Source: JAPLDB01 sp038230515
Lineage (GTDB): Bacteria; Bacteroidota; Bacteroidia; AKYH767-A; 2013-40CM-41-45
DNA: 31,847 nucleotides
Direction: 5' to 3'
Assembly: GCA_038230515.1 (NCBI GenBank)
Contig: JBBRND010000041.1
Span: 1 to 31,847 of the forward strand
Shown here: positions 17,373 to 25,166 of the stretch, piece by piece
Position numbering within the stretch: the first letter of the stretch is position 1
Layout: every line of letters begins with the position of its first letter
Translations under genes and position numbers: made by a program
The notes under the pieces: model-generated
Seen by the model: the letters and a program-made list of their open reading frames with translations, nothing else
What the model was told of the DNA's origin: nothing
The model's database searches: none

Positions 17373-17509
17373 TTGTTTATAAATTTAAATTGTTTAACTT
17401 TTTTTCCTGATTTGGTTCTATGACGCAAAGTAAAACAAGAAGGTTTAAGCCAATTTTATTTTTTTTGAAAAATACTTACCATACATCTTTTTTCATTCTG
17501 AATACAGAA

Positions 17510-17935
17510 TTAAAGTTGCAACGCAAAGTGAAAACTGGTGATATTGAAGCCATACCGCAGATAAAGCCGATGTGCATCATAGCGCCCGGGATTGCTGCCA
17601 CTATCGAGATGAACCTGATTGCAATTATTTTTTCGTGCTTCGTTTACAATATAATCAAGCAACATTCGCGCATACCCTTTCTTTCTTGACTCCGGCAGGC
17701 AGGATAGATCATCCACATAAATTGCCTTGCCCCAAAGAAGATGCTCGGTGTAATGATAACCGCTTGCGGCAATTATTTTCCCGTTTTCTTCAATAGAGAT
17801 AAGATGATAGCCGCGCGAGATAAAACCAGAAACAGTTTCAACAAAATTTTCTTTGACCAGATGTGGACGCAGAGTATGCATCACTTCGAAACAGGAAATA
17901 ATTTCTTTTTCGCTCCGAACGGTTTTAATTTCCAT
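17510..17935 (-). CDS. GNAT-family N-acetyltransferase
   Basis: A 141-residue acetyl-CoA-dependent acetyltransferase covering a whole GNAT domain. Motif A is visible: the strand IYVDDLSCLPESRKKGYARMLLDYI has the R-x-x-G-x-A pyrophosphate-binding loop. Motif B follows near CNQVHLDSG and RLYLRYGFN, the usual C-terminal strand-helix with a Tyr. The substrate cannot be told. It starts divergently from the pseudouridine synthase gene with about 60 bp between, so the two share a promoter region. Confidence 0.88.
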   Translation of the reverse strand: MEIKTVRSEKEIISCFEVMHTLRPHLVKENFVETVSGFISRGYHLISIEENGKIIAASGYHYTEHLLWGKAIYVDDLSCLPESRKKGYARMLLDYIVNEARKNNCNQVHLDSGSNPGRYDAHRLYLRYGFNITSFHFALQL

Positions 17936-17972
17936 GAACTTAATAAGTAGTTAGATGTTAGTGAATGAAGTT

Positions 17973-17980
17973 TAATTTTG
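17973..17980 (+). promoter_or_regulatory. -7 box that decides the start of the RluA-type gene
   Basis: TAATTTTG matches TAnnTTTG. It overlaps the first possible TTG start at 17978, which would then lie upstream of the transcript start. The next in-frame TTG at 17999 is therefore more likely. Confidence 0.55.
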
Positions 17981-17998
17981 CAGATCAAAAGTATAACA

Positions 17999-18691
17999 TT
18001 GGAAAAGCCGTTGAACATTTTGTTTGAAGATAATCACCTCATCATTGTGAATAAACATTCAGGTGATATTGTGCAAGGAGATAAAACAGGGGACAAACCG
18101 CTGGTTGAAAAAGTAAAAGAATACATCAAAGAAAAATATCAAAAGCCCGGAGATGTTTTTCTAGGAATGCCTCACCGCATAGACCGCCCCACTACAGGCA
18201 TTGTAATCTTTTGCCGCAACAGCCGCTCCCTTGAACGCATCAATCAAATGTTCAAAGACAAAGCTATTAAGAAAACTTACTGGGCAATTGTAAAAGAAAA
18301 ACCTGCTATGGAGGCAGATAAACTGATTCATTTCCTGAAGAGAAATGAATCACAAAATAAAAGCTACGCTTCAGATGAACAGAAACCCGAATCACAACGC
18401 GCAGAACTGGACTACAAAATAATTTCACAAAGCGACAGGTATTTTCTTCTAGAAATTGACCTGCATACCGGACGGCATCATCAGATACGAGCTCAACTTT
18501 CAAAAATCGGGTGCCCTATAAAAGGTGATTTGAAATATGGATATGATCGTTCAAACGAAGATGGATCCATTTCTCTTCACGCACGAAAAGTAGAATTCAT
18601 TCATCCATCCAAGAAAGAATCAATAACTGTTGTTGCTCCTGTTCCTGAAGAAAAATTGTGGAAATTTTTTGAAAAGAAGTTGAAAGATTGA
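17999..18691 (+). CDS. RluA-family pseudouridine synthase
   Basis: This enzyme converts uridine to pseudouridine in rRNA or tRNA. The catalytic motif HRIDRPTTG carries the essential Asp; LNILFEDNHLIIVNK and the later HTGRHHQIRAQLSKIGCPIKGDLKYG are typical RluA-family blocks. There is no N-terminal S4 domain, so it is one of the short forms. The frame has no ATG at its beginning. A TTG at 17978 lies inside a likely promoter, so I place the start at the TTG at 17999, giving M-EKPLNILFEDNH, about 230 residues. The modified position cannot be read from the sequence. Confidence 0.9.
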   Translation: MEKPLNILFEDNHLIIVNKHSGDIVQGDKTGDKPLVEKVKEYIKEKYQKPGDVFLGMPHRIDRPTTGIVIFCRNSRSLERINQMFKDKAIKKTYWAIVKEKPAMEADKLIHFLKRNESQNKSYASDEQKPESQRAELDYKIISQSDRYFLLEIDLHTGRHHQIRAQLSKIGCPIKGDLKYGYDRSNEDGSISLHARKVEFIHPSKKESITVVAPVPEEKLWKFFEKKLKD

Positions 18692-18705
18692 TCCTTGAAG
18701 TTATT

Positions 18706-19908
18706 TTACTTCAGATATTTCTGCTTCACTTCATCAAACGTTGGAAACTCCCTGTGATGCCATATTCCAACTACAGTTCCTTTTTTCAGAAGCATCAATC
18801 CGGGATTGGCGCGAATCATCGTCTTCAAGGTAGTTGCATCCGTGTAATAATAATCGAACATTGAATTGTGTTCATGCCGGAAAGCATCAACTTCTTTAGG
18901 GGAAGATGATGTCATGCCAATAAAATCAATTCCATCTTTGTGACAGAGAGCAACAAAGTCGTTTATTCTATTCTGCACCTTCACATTACTGTGTGAAATT
19001 TCATTTGCAACAAGAAGAAAAACTCTATCCATGGACAGCACATCGTTTGTGACATCCTTTCCATCCGCTGCCGTAATTGTGAAGTCATGAATGGCAGGAT
19101 GATCCCCTTCCCGAATCATTTTATCTGTTCGGTCTACAAATTTGTAACTACTGTCAATCACTCCCAACTGATCCGTTGTTAGTTCAACCTTCTTTCCGTT
19201 CTTCTCATAAATAAAAGCCATTACCACACTGTCTCTTTTTGCTCCGGGCGGAAGTTGCATTCCTTCTTTAATATTTTTCCCTACAGCGTAAGGGCGGAAA
19301 TCAATCATCGGCAATCCCCAATAATAATTGGAGAGGCAGAACATATAGGATGCAAACGCAAAAAGTCCGACCAAAATATTTCCAAACCGGTCGCGGAAGA
19401 GCATGTACATTTTGCTTTTCCCAAAAAGCAAAACGATAATGAAAAGATCGAGCACACAGTCCTTGTAAAAAGAAGTGTATGGTTTAAGCTTTATAAAATC
19501 ACCGAAACAACCACAATCTGTAACCTTCATATCCCTTGCATTGAACACCCAGGTAGATGGATTGTACCAATGCTGCATGGTGTACCCGGAAAGATATGTA
19601 TAGCCGGTAAGGAATGTAAAAAATATTGTGAGCGCAAAAATTAACCATAATGTGAACTTCCGATTCCATCCAATGATGAGAGCAAAACCAAGTCCCAGTT
19701 CTAGCACCAGCATAAACACCGCAAGTTGTGTTGAATAAGTACTCATCAGATCCCAAAGCCATTTAAACGATGGCCAATCCGTTTGAAATGCAGAAAAATA
19801 ATCGTGCATCTTGTAACCCGTACCGAGGGGATCAACCGCTTTGATAAAGCCGGAGAAAACAAACAATGCTCCAACCAGAAACTGAATTATCCTGACAACT
19901 ATTTTCAT
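18706..19908 (-). CDS. DoxX-like membrane protein with thioredoxin-fold tail (BT_3928 family)
   Basis: A 400-residue protein. The N-terminal half holds a DoxX/MauE-type four-helix membrane domain (about 5-170) with FVFSGFIKAVDPLGTGYK and the Cys pair CGCFGD near residue 135. A further membrane helix lies at about 180-200. The C-terminal part (about 215-400) is soluble and resembles a thioredoxin fold without the CxxC pair (DFIGMTSSSPKEVDAFRHEH, NPGLMLLKKGTVVGIWHHREFP). This architecture is the BT_3928 family of Bacteroidota, thought to work in redox or quinone-linked envelope chemistry. It lies 39 bp downstream of the DUF1599 gene in the same direction, a pairing I recall from other Bacteroidota, so the two are probably co-transcribed. 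Confidence 0.88.
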   Translation of the reverse strand: MKIVVRIIQFLVGALFVFSGFIKAVDPLGTGYKMHDYFSAFQTDWPSFKWLWDLMSTYSTQLAVFMLVLELGLGFALIIGWNRKFTLWLIFALTIFFTFLTGYTYLSGYTMQHWYNPSTWVFNARDMKVTDCGCFGDFIKLKPYTSFYKDCVLDLFIIVLLFGKSKMYMLFRDRFGNILVGLFAFASYMFCLSNYYWGLPMIDFRPYAVGKNIKEGMQLPPGAKRDSVVMAFIYEKNGKKVELTTDQLGVIDSSYKFVDRTDKMIREGDHPAIHDFTITAADGKDVTNDVLSMDRVFLLVANEISHSNVKVQNRINDFVALCHKDGIDFIGMTSSSPKEVDAFRHEHNSMFDYYYTDATTLKTMIRANPGLMLLKKGTVVGIWHHREFPTFDEVKQKYLK

Positions 19909-19947
19909 ATATTAAAATAAAGAAATAATAAAATTTATTGTACAAAC

Positions 19948-20493
19948 CTAAGCTACACTCTCTGAAAGTTTAATGAGCGCAAAGGTTGCGTAGTTCAGCA
20001 TGTCGTAATAATTTGCTGCTACACCCTCACTCACGAGTGTCAGTCCATTGTGATTTTCTATTTGTTTGATGCGAAGAATTTTCATAAGAATTAAATCAGT
20101 CATTGAACTTACACGCATATCGCGCCACGCTTCACCATAGTCATGGTTTTTATTTTCCATCAACCGCTTGGCTTCACCAATGTGCTTTTCGAAATGATGG
20201 ATCACTTCATCAGTAGTCATTTCAAGTTCTGTGTCGTTGTGCTTATCTAGTTGAATAAGTGCAATGATGCAATAGTTTATGATACCTTTGAATTCCGAGT
20301 CAATCCCCTCTTCAACTTTTTGCGTTCCTTTCTCTTCAATGCTACGGATTCTCTGGGCTTTGATGAAGATCTGATCCGTGATGGAACTTACGCGAAGGAT
20401 GCGCCATGCAGTGCCATAATCTTCCATCTTCTTTAGAAAAATATCTTTGCACAGCGAAACTACGGTATCGTATTGTGATGATGTGTTTACCAT
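19948..20493 (-). CDS. DUF1599 protein with internal duplication
   Basis: A 181-residue cytoplasmic protein made of two copies of the DUF1599 motif. The first is MEDYGTAWRILRVSS followed by ITDQIFIKAQRIRSIEEK; the second is NHDYGEAWRDMRVSS followed by MTDLILMKILRIKQIENH. The function is not known. The conserved D-Y-G-x-A-W and R-I-x-x-I-E blocks suggest a helical, perhaps nucleotide- or metal-binding, fold of the MazG-like type; that is only inference. It is transcribed divergently from folP, with 34 bp between the starts, and ahead of the DoxX-like gene. Conserved linkage to folate and cell-envelope genes is a feature of the phylum. Confidence 0.9.
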   Translation of the reverse strand: MVNTSSQYDTVVSLCKDIFLKKMEDYGTAWRILRVSSITDQIFIKAQRIRSIEEKGTQKVEEGIDSEFKGIINYCIIALIQLDKHNDTELEMTTDEVIHHFEKHIGEAKRLMENKNHDYGEAWRDMRVSSMTDLILMKILRIKQIENHNGLTLVSEGVAANYYDMLNYATFALIKLSESVA

Positions 20494-20508
20494 ATTAAAA
20501 AAAGCGTT

Positions 20509-20516
20509 CGAAGGTA
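20509..20516 (-). promoter_or_regulatory. -7 box for the DUF1599 gene
   Basis: The minus strand reads TACCTTCG, one change from TAnnTTTG, 15 bp upstream of the ATG at 20493. It lies in the 34-bp gap to folP. Confidence 0.45.
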
Positions 20517-20527
20517 CATTTTTTCAA

Positions 20528-21367
20528 ATGAAGAAATATCTAACTGTAAGAGGAAAATTACTGGATTGCTCAACACCGATGGTGATGGGGATTTTAAATC
20601 TCACGCCCGATTCATTTTATGATGGCGGTTCGTTTGAAGATGAGAATGACATTCTGCATCACGTTCATAAAATGATAAATGACGGAGCAACCATTATTGA
20701 TATCGGGGCACAATCCACGAGACCGAATGCAGAATTAATTTCTGCAGATCAGGAATGGAAACGTTTGTTCCGACCGCTTGCCATGCTTCGCAGAAATTTT
20801 CCTGATACAGTTTTCTCCGTTGATACATTTTATGCAGAAGTTGCTGATTTCGCAGTGGCTGAAGGTGCCGACATGATCAATGATATTTCAGGAGGAAGTA
20901 TTGATGAGAAAATGTTTGCAATGATTTCAAAACTGAAAGTTCCGTATGTACTCATGCACATTCAAGGCGCTCCGCAAACGATGCAGCAAAATCCACAATA
21001 CGATAATGTTGTAAAAGAAGTAATGGATTATTTTATTGAGCGAATTCAAAAGTTGATTGCACTTGGAGTTCCTGATATAATTATTGATCCCGGATTTGGT
21101 TTCGGAAAAACAGTTGAACATAACTTTGAACTTCTTTCAAATCTCGATCTGTTTAAAATTTTCGAGCGACCTGTTCTTGCCGGGCTTTCTCGAAAATCAA
21201 TGATCAACAAAATACTCGGAATAAAAGCTGAAGATGCGTTGAACGGAACAACAGTTCTCAATACACTTGCTTTGCTGAAAGGTGCAAGCATTCTGCGCGT
21301 ACACGATGTAAAGGAAGCTGTTGAGACAATAAAGTTAGTAAATCATGTTAGGATGGATAGTTTTTAA
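20528..21367 (+). CDS. folP: Dihydropteroate synthase
   Basis: This enzyme joins 4-aminobenzoate to dihydropterin pyrophosphate in folate synthesis, in the cytoplasm. The 279-residue TIM-barrel carries all signature blocks: GILNLTPDSFYDGG at residues 21-34, DIGAQSTRP, SVDTFYAEVA, NDISGG, HIQGAPQTMQQNP, IIDPGFGFGKTVEHN and the phosphate-binding AGLSRKSMI. The open frame runs further upstream, but the ATG at 20528 gives the normal family N-terminus and clears the divergent gene. It is followed 29 bp later by cdaA in the same direction, an operon known in Bacteroidota. Confidence 0.97.
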   Translation: MKKYLTVRGKLLDCSTPMVMGILNLTPDSFYDGGSFEDENDILHHVHKMINDGATIIDIGAQSTRPNAELISADQEWKRLFRPLAMLRRNFPDTVFSVDTFYAEVADFAVAEGADMINDISGGSIDEKMFAMISKLKVPYVLMHIQGAPQTMQQNPQYDNVVKEVMDYFIERIQKLIALGVPDIIIDPGFGFGKTVEHNFELLSNLDLFKIFERPVLAGLSRKSMINKILGIKAEDALNGTTVLNTLALLKGASILRVHDVKEAVETIKLVNHVRMDSF

Positions 21368-21396
21368 TTCCTAATTTCGAATTTCCAATTCAACGA

Positions 21397-22197
21397 ATGG
21401 ATTTATTTCACATTGGCTTTCTTACCGTGCGGTTAATTGATCTCATTGACATTGCACTTGCCACTTTTCTTTTGTACAAACTTTACAACCTGCTTCGTGG
21501 TGGGGTTGCAATCAATATTTTTATTGGCTTACTTATTATCTATGCGCTCTATTGGATCTGCGTGAAAGTGCTGAATATGCAATTGATCGGAACGTTGCTT
21601 GGACAATTTATTTCTGTGGGGTTCATAGCACTCATCATTGTATTCCAGCAGGAGGTAAGAAGATTTCTAGTTGTGTTGGGAACAAACAGCTATATCGCGC
21701 AGAATCCTTTCACCCGGCAAATACTTCCGTGGAACTGGCAATCGCAAAAGCGTGTGGCGCTTGATGTATCTGCAATTGTGAAAGCCTGCAGGCAAATGGC
21801 AAAAGACAGAACGGGTGCAATTATTGTTCTTGCAAAATCATCAGAGTTAAAATATTTCAGCAGCACGGGTGATTTAATGGATGCAGAAATTTCTCAGCGG
21901 CTTATTGAAAGTATTTTTTTTAAAAACAGTCCTATGCATGACGGAGCAATTATTATTGTGAACAACAAATTAAAAGCTGCGCGCTGCGTACTACCAGTTA
22001 CTGAAAATATTGAATTGCCGGCTCATCTCGGAATGCGTCATCGCGCAGCAGTTGGCATTACAGAACAAAGCGATGCGCTTGCAATTGTGGTATCAGAAGA
22101 AACAGGAGAAATATCTCTCGCTCACGAAGGGCAAATAAAAATCAATATTCCGATTGATGAATTGGAGAAAAGATTGATAGAGAATTTTTCTGAGTAA
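21397..22197 (+). CDS. cdaA: Membrane diadenylate cyclase CdaA
   Basis: It makes the second messenger cyclic di-AMP from two ATP. Three N-terminal membrane helices (about 12-30, 38-58 and 65-85) anchor it. The DAC domain (about 105-255) has the two catalytic motifs intact: DGA at 182-184 (SPMHDGAIII) and RHR at 214-216 (MRHRAAVGITEQSDA). The 266-residue length is typical. It is co-directional with folP and separated by 29 bp of AT-rich sequence without a terminator, so co-transcription is likely. In other bacteria c-di-AMP controls potassium and osmolyte transport and wall stress. No effector gene or c-di-AMP phosphodiesterase is seen in this window. Confidence 0.96.
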   Translation: MDLFHIGFLTVRLIDLIDIALATFLLYKLYNLLRGGVAINIFIGLLIIYALYWICVKVLNMQLIGTLLGQFISVGFIALIIVFQQEVRRFLVVLGTNSYIAQNPFTRQILPWNWQSQKRVALDVSAIVKACRQMAKDRTGAIIVLAKSSELKYFSSTGDLMDAEISQRLIESIFFKNSPMHDGAIIIVNNKLKAARCVLPVTENIELPAHLGMRHRAAVGITEQSDALAIVVSEETGEISLAHEGQIKINIPIDELEKRLIENFSE

Positions 22198-22200
22198 TAA

Positions 22201-22743
22201 TTACTTTCTTTTCGAGCTATCCAACCTCGCCTCAAACATTTTTACCAAATCCTCATCGCTTATTCCCATTTCAATTTGGTCGAGTGATGCTTTTGCGGAA
22301 GGCGCCAACTGATGGTTCGGGAATTTTTCCAAAAACTCTTTGTAGAAAATTTTAGCAGAGTCCTTTTGCTTTAAATCATTGTCGTAAACAAACGCAAGAA
22401 GAAAATAACTCGCAGCCGCTTTGGCATGAGTTGAATATTTAAAAATGAAATCCTTGTAGATGCGCACCGCATCGTGCGCTTTTCTCATTCCGTGCGCAAG
22501 ATCAGCCGCTTTGAAAAGATAATTAGGCGATGCGGTATCATCAGGAAATGTTGAAACAAATTTCTGATATGCTTCCAGTTCGCTTGTGGCAACTTTAGCG
22601 TCCAGCATTTTTGTGCTGTCATTAAAAAGTTTTTCCTCGTTCGCTTTTATCTGCTCGGAAAGTTTTTCCTTTTCTGATTTGCAGGAAAAAAAAAATGCAA
22701 GAGTGGAAATCAAAATAAATTTATTGGCAATTCTCATATTCAT
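22201..22743 (-). CDS. TPR lipoprotein of BamD/YbgF-like type
   Basis: A 180-residue protein with a short lipoprotein signal (ISTLAFFFSC, lipidated Cys at about residue 21, then KSEKEK). A coiled-coil-like stretch (EKEKLSEQIKANEEKLFND) is followed by three TPR-like helical pairs with the pattern Y-x-x-F-x-x-x-F-P (YQKFVSTFPDD, YKDFIFKYSTHAKA, YKEFLEKFPNHQLAP). The pattern recalls BamD and the CpoB/YbgF outer-membrane helpers, but it is too short for full BamD and I do not assign it. It is convergent with cdaA, with only 3 bp between stop codons and no terminator. It is 26 bp downstream of def in the same direction, hence probably in one operon. Confidence 0.82.
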   Translation of the reverse strand: MNMRIANKFILISTLAFFFSCKSEKEKLSEQIKANEEKLFNDSTKMLDAKVATSELEAYQKFVSTFPDDTASPNYLFKAADLAHGMRKAHDAVRIYKDFIFKYSTHAKAAASYFLLAFVYDNDLKQKDSAKIFYKEFLEKFPNHQLAPSAKASLDQIEMGISDEDLVKMFEARLDSSKRK

Positions 22744-22769
22744 AAATGCTTTGTTATTCTATTGGGTTA

Positions 22770-23324
22770 TTATTTTCTAATTGCAAACTTCATCTTGTAT
22801 TCCGCTTCTACAATTCCTTTTGAAATATCAATCAGCTTGTTTTTTATCAGTCGCTTGCGCAATGGCGATAGCTTATCTACAAATAAAATCCCTTCAATGT
22901 GATCGTATTCGTGCTGAATAATTCGTGCTGCAAGTCCCGTAAAAGTTTCTGATTTGAAATTCCAATCGGCATCGTAATATTCAATATGGATGGTTTCTAT
23001 TCTTGAAATATCCTCGCGCACATCAGGAATACTCAAACATCCTTCATTAAATTTCCATTCCTCGCCTTCCTCATCCAGAATTTTTGCATTGATAAAAACC
23101 TGTTTGAAATCTTTTACTTCTTCTTCATCAAAAGGTGAACCATCTGTAACAAACAAGCGGATAGGCAATCCGATTTGCGGAGCTGCCAAACCCACGCCAT
23201 GCGCATTGTACATGGTTTCGTACATGTTCGCAATAAGCCCGGCAAGATTTGGATAATCCTTTCCGATCTCTGAAGCTTTTTTCTTCAGAACAGGATCGCC
23301 ATAAGCTACAATTGGATAAATCAC
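22770..23324 (-). CDS. def: Peptide deformylase
   Basis: It removes the formyl group from the initiator methionine of new proteins. All three motifs are present: HGVGLAAPQIG (42-52), EGCLSIP (94-100, metal ligand C96) and QHEYDHIEG (H138, E139, H142). The 184-residue length is normal. The start is GTG at 23324 (reads MIYPIVAYGDPVL). It lies 19 bp downstream of ruvX and 26 bp upstream of the TPR lipoprotein gene, all on the minus strand, which suggests a ruvX-def-lipoprotein operon. Confidence 0.97.
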   Translation of the reverse strand: MIYPIVAYGDPVLKKKASEIGKDYPNLAGLIANMYETMYNAHGVGLAAPQIGLPIRLFVTDGSPFDEEEVKDFKQVFINAKILDEEGEEWKFNEGCLSIPDVREDISRIETIHIEYYDADWNFKSETFTGLAARIIQHEYDHIEGILFVDKLSPLRKRLIKNKLIDISKGIVEAEYKMKFAIRK

Positions 23325-23343
23325 TTTATTGAAAAATAAATAG

Positions 23344-23757
23344 TCAATTTCTTTTTTCCATAAACGACTGCAAAATAATAATCGCGCTCGTCATATCAAT
23401 TAATTCTTTATTCTGTCTGTCTTTCTTTTTTACTCCGCTCATCAGTATTGCTTGCTTTGCCATTTTTGATGTGAAGCGTTCGTCATATCTTTTTATGGAT
23501 ATGCCCGGAAAGTTTTTCTGCAACTGTTTTACGAAATTATTAACGTGTCCTGCAATTTCAGAATCTGTTGCATTCATTTGTTTTGGTTCGCCTACTACAA
23601 TACATTCTACTTCTTCACGTTGAAAATATTTCTTCAAATACTCAATTACATCTTTTGCATGAACAGTGTCGAGACCAGTTGCAATTATTTGATTTGGATC
23701 GGTAACTGCAATTCCAACGCGCTTCGTTCCGTAATCAATTGCCATTATCCTCGCCAT
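23344..23757 (-). CDS. ruvX: RuvX/YqgF Holliday-junction resolvase-like RNase H-fold nuclease
   Basis: A 137-residue RNase H-fold protein of the RuvX (YqgF) family, linked to pre-16S rRNA processing and junction resolution. The first catalytic Asp is in MAIDYGTKRVGIAVTD (D8); VVGEPKQMNAT and RYDERFTSKMA hold the other conserved residues. The open frame extends to 23895, but the added residues come from repeat-rich intergenic DNA. The ATG at 23757 gives the normal N-terminus MARIMAIDYG. First gene of a likely operon with def. Confidence 0.95.
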   Translation of the reverse strand: MARIMAIDYGTKRVGIAVTDPNQIIATGLDTVHAKDVIEYLKKYFQREEVECIVVGEPKQMNATDSEIAGHVNNFVKQLQKNFPGISIKRYDERFTSKMAKQAILMSGVKKKDRQNKELIDMTSAIIILQSFMEKRN

Positions 23758-23772
23758 CGCGACAAAGATGGG

Positions 23773-23872
23773 AAAATCCGTTGGAAGAATGGAATGCTGA
23801 AATATTGGAATCGTGAATATCGGAATGTTAAGTTTGTGAATTCCACCGTTGCAATCTTCCATTATTCCATTG
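23773..23872. repeat. Imperfect inverted repeat of GGAAT words
   Basis: Between the divergent ruvX and hpd starts lie GGAATGCTGAAATATTGGAAT-like words on one side and ATTCCACC...CTTCCATTATTCCA on the other, forming an imperfect long inverted repeat. Such GGAATATTGG-type strings are typical dispersed intergenic repeats in Bacteroidota. They happen to extend open frames on both strands. Confidence 0.5.
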
Positions 23873-23910
23873 ACACTTTTTTCCGATATTTGCAAAAAAA
23901 GACCAACATC

Positions 23911-25005
23911 ATGACTGAAGATTTTCTTCCTCTACTCGGCACCGATCACATCGAATTTTGGGTCGGTAATGCAAAACAGGCATCCTACTATTATCAACAT
24001 GCTTTCGGATTTGAATTGGTTGCATACTCGGGTCCCGAAACAGGAATGCGTGACCACGCCTCTTATGTTTTGCAGCAAGGAAAAATTCGTTTTGTGTTTA
24101 CCACACCAATGGGACCCAACAATGAAATAGCGGATCATATCTATAAGCACAGCGATGGAGTTAAAGTGCTTGCACTTGCTGTTGACGATTCAGAAAAATC
24201 TTTTTACGAAACAATGAGTCGCGGAGCGAAAGAACATACCAAGCCACAAACTATTACGGATGAATTCGGAGAAGTAAAAATTTCAGCGATTCACACTTAC
24301 GGAGATACTATTCATAAATTTATTGAGCGCAGAAATTACAAAGGCGCATTTATGCCGGGATATAAGGCGGCAAAATCTCTTTTCAAGACAACACCGGTTG
24401 GTTTAGAAGTGGTGGATCATTGCGTGGGAAACGTTGAATTGGGAAAGATGAATGAGTGGGTAAAATTTTACGAAGATGTGATGGGTTTTAAAATGATTAT
24501 CACGTTTGACGATAAAGATATTTCTACCGAATACTCCGCGCTGATGAGCAAAGTTGTTTCGAACGGAAATGGTTTTGTAAAATTCCCGATCAATGAACCG
24601 GCCGAAGGAAAAAAGAAATCGCAGATAGATGAGTACCTGGAGTTTTATCGCGGAGCAGGCGTGCAGCACATTGCAATTCTCACAAAAGATATTCTTACAA
24701 CAGTTGCCGAACTCAACAATCGCGGTGTGGAATTTTTAAGAGTTCCAACAACTTATTACGATGATCTTCTTTCGCGTGTAGGAAAAATTGATGAGGACAT
24801 TGAAGATTTGAAAAAACTTGGAATCCTTGTAGATCGCGATGACGAAGGTTACCTGCTTCAGTTATTTTCAAAACCTGTTGAAGACAGACCGACTCTTTTC
24901 TTTGAAATAATTCAGCGCAAAGGAGCAAAGTCATTCGGCAAGGGAAACTTTAAAGCGCTGTTTGAAGCCATTGAAAGAGAGCAGGCGCTGAGGGGAAATC
25001 TGTAA
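23911..25005 (+). CDS. hpd: 4-Hydroxyphenylpyruvate dioxygenase
   Basis: This Fe(II) dioxygenase turns 4-hydroxyphenylpyruvate into homogentisate in tyrosine breakdown. The 364 residues form two vicinal-oxygen-chelate domains: TDHIEFWVGNAKQASYYYQ opens the first and VDHCVGNVELG opens the catalytic second. The iron ligands are visible as H170 (VDHCVGN), H253 (QHIAIL) and E332 (FFEIIQR), with the expected spacing. The C-terminal gate helix region follows (GKGNFKALFEAIEREQ). The open frame runs back to 23545 through repeat-rich DNA, but the ATG at 23911 gives the family N-terminus MTEDFLPLLGTDHIEFWV. No other tyrosine-pathway gene (such as hmgA) is adjacent. Confidence 0.97.
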   Translation: MTEDFLPLLGTDHIEFWVGNAKQASYYYQHAFGFELVAYSGPETGMRDHASYVLQQGKIRFVFTTPMGPNNEIADHIYKHSDGVKVLALAVDDSEKSFYETMSRGAKEHTKPQTITDEFGEVKISAIHTYGDTIHKFIERRNYKGAFMPGYKAAKSLFKTTPVGLEVVDHCVGNVELGKMNEWVKFYEDVMGFKMIITFDDKDISTEYSALMSKVVSNGNGFVKFPINEPAEGKKKSQIDEYLEFYRGAGVQHIAILTKDILTTVAELNNRGVEFLRVPTTYYDDLLSRVGKIDEDIEDLKKLGILVDRDDEGYLLQLFSKPVEDRPTLFFEIIQRKGAKSFGKGNFKALFEAIEREQALRGNL

Positions 25006-25107
25006 GAAAGGTTTGGGAATTTTATTTTCACTCCTCTTTATTAACAACACTTAACTTTTCTGTTGGCAGAATTTATCTTCGCTTCATCTCTAAAGTAGTT
25101 TCACAGC

Positions 25108-25115
25108 TAACTTTG
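25108..25115 (+). promoter_or_regulatory. -7 box for the thioredoxin-fold gene
   Basis: TAACTTTG matches TAnnTTTG exactly and lies 51 bp before the ATG at 25167. It overlaps the upstream TTG at 25113, which rules out that TTG as the start. Confidence 0.6.
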
Positions 25116-25166
25116 CAGATACCTTTACGTTTTAAATTATTACCAAACTATTCTATTAATTGCACT

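Noticed and set aside
23545..23910. N-terminal extension of the dioxygenase
   Set aside because: The extra residues come from antisense of ruvX and from intergenic repeats; the family N-terminus begins at 23911.
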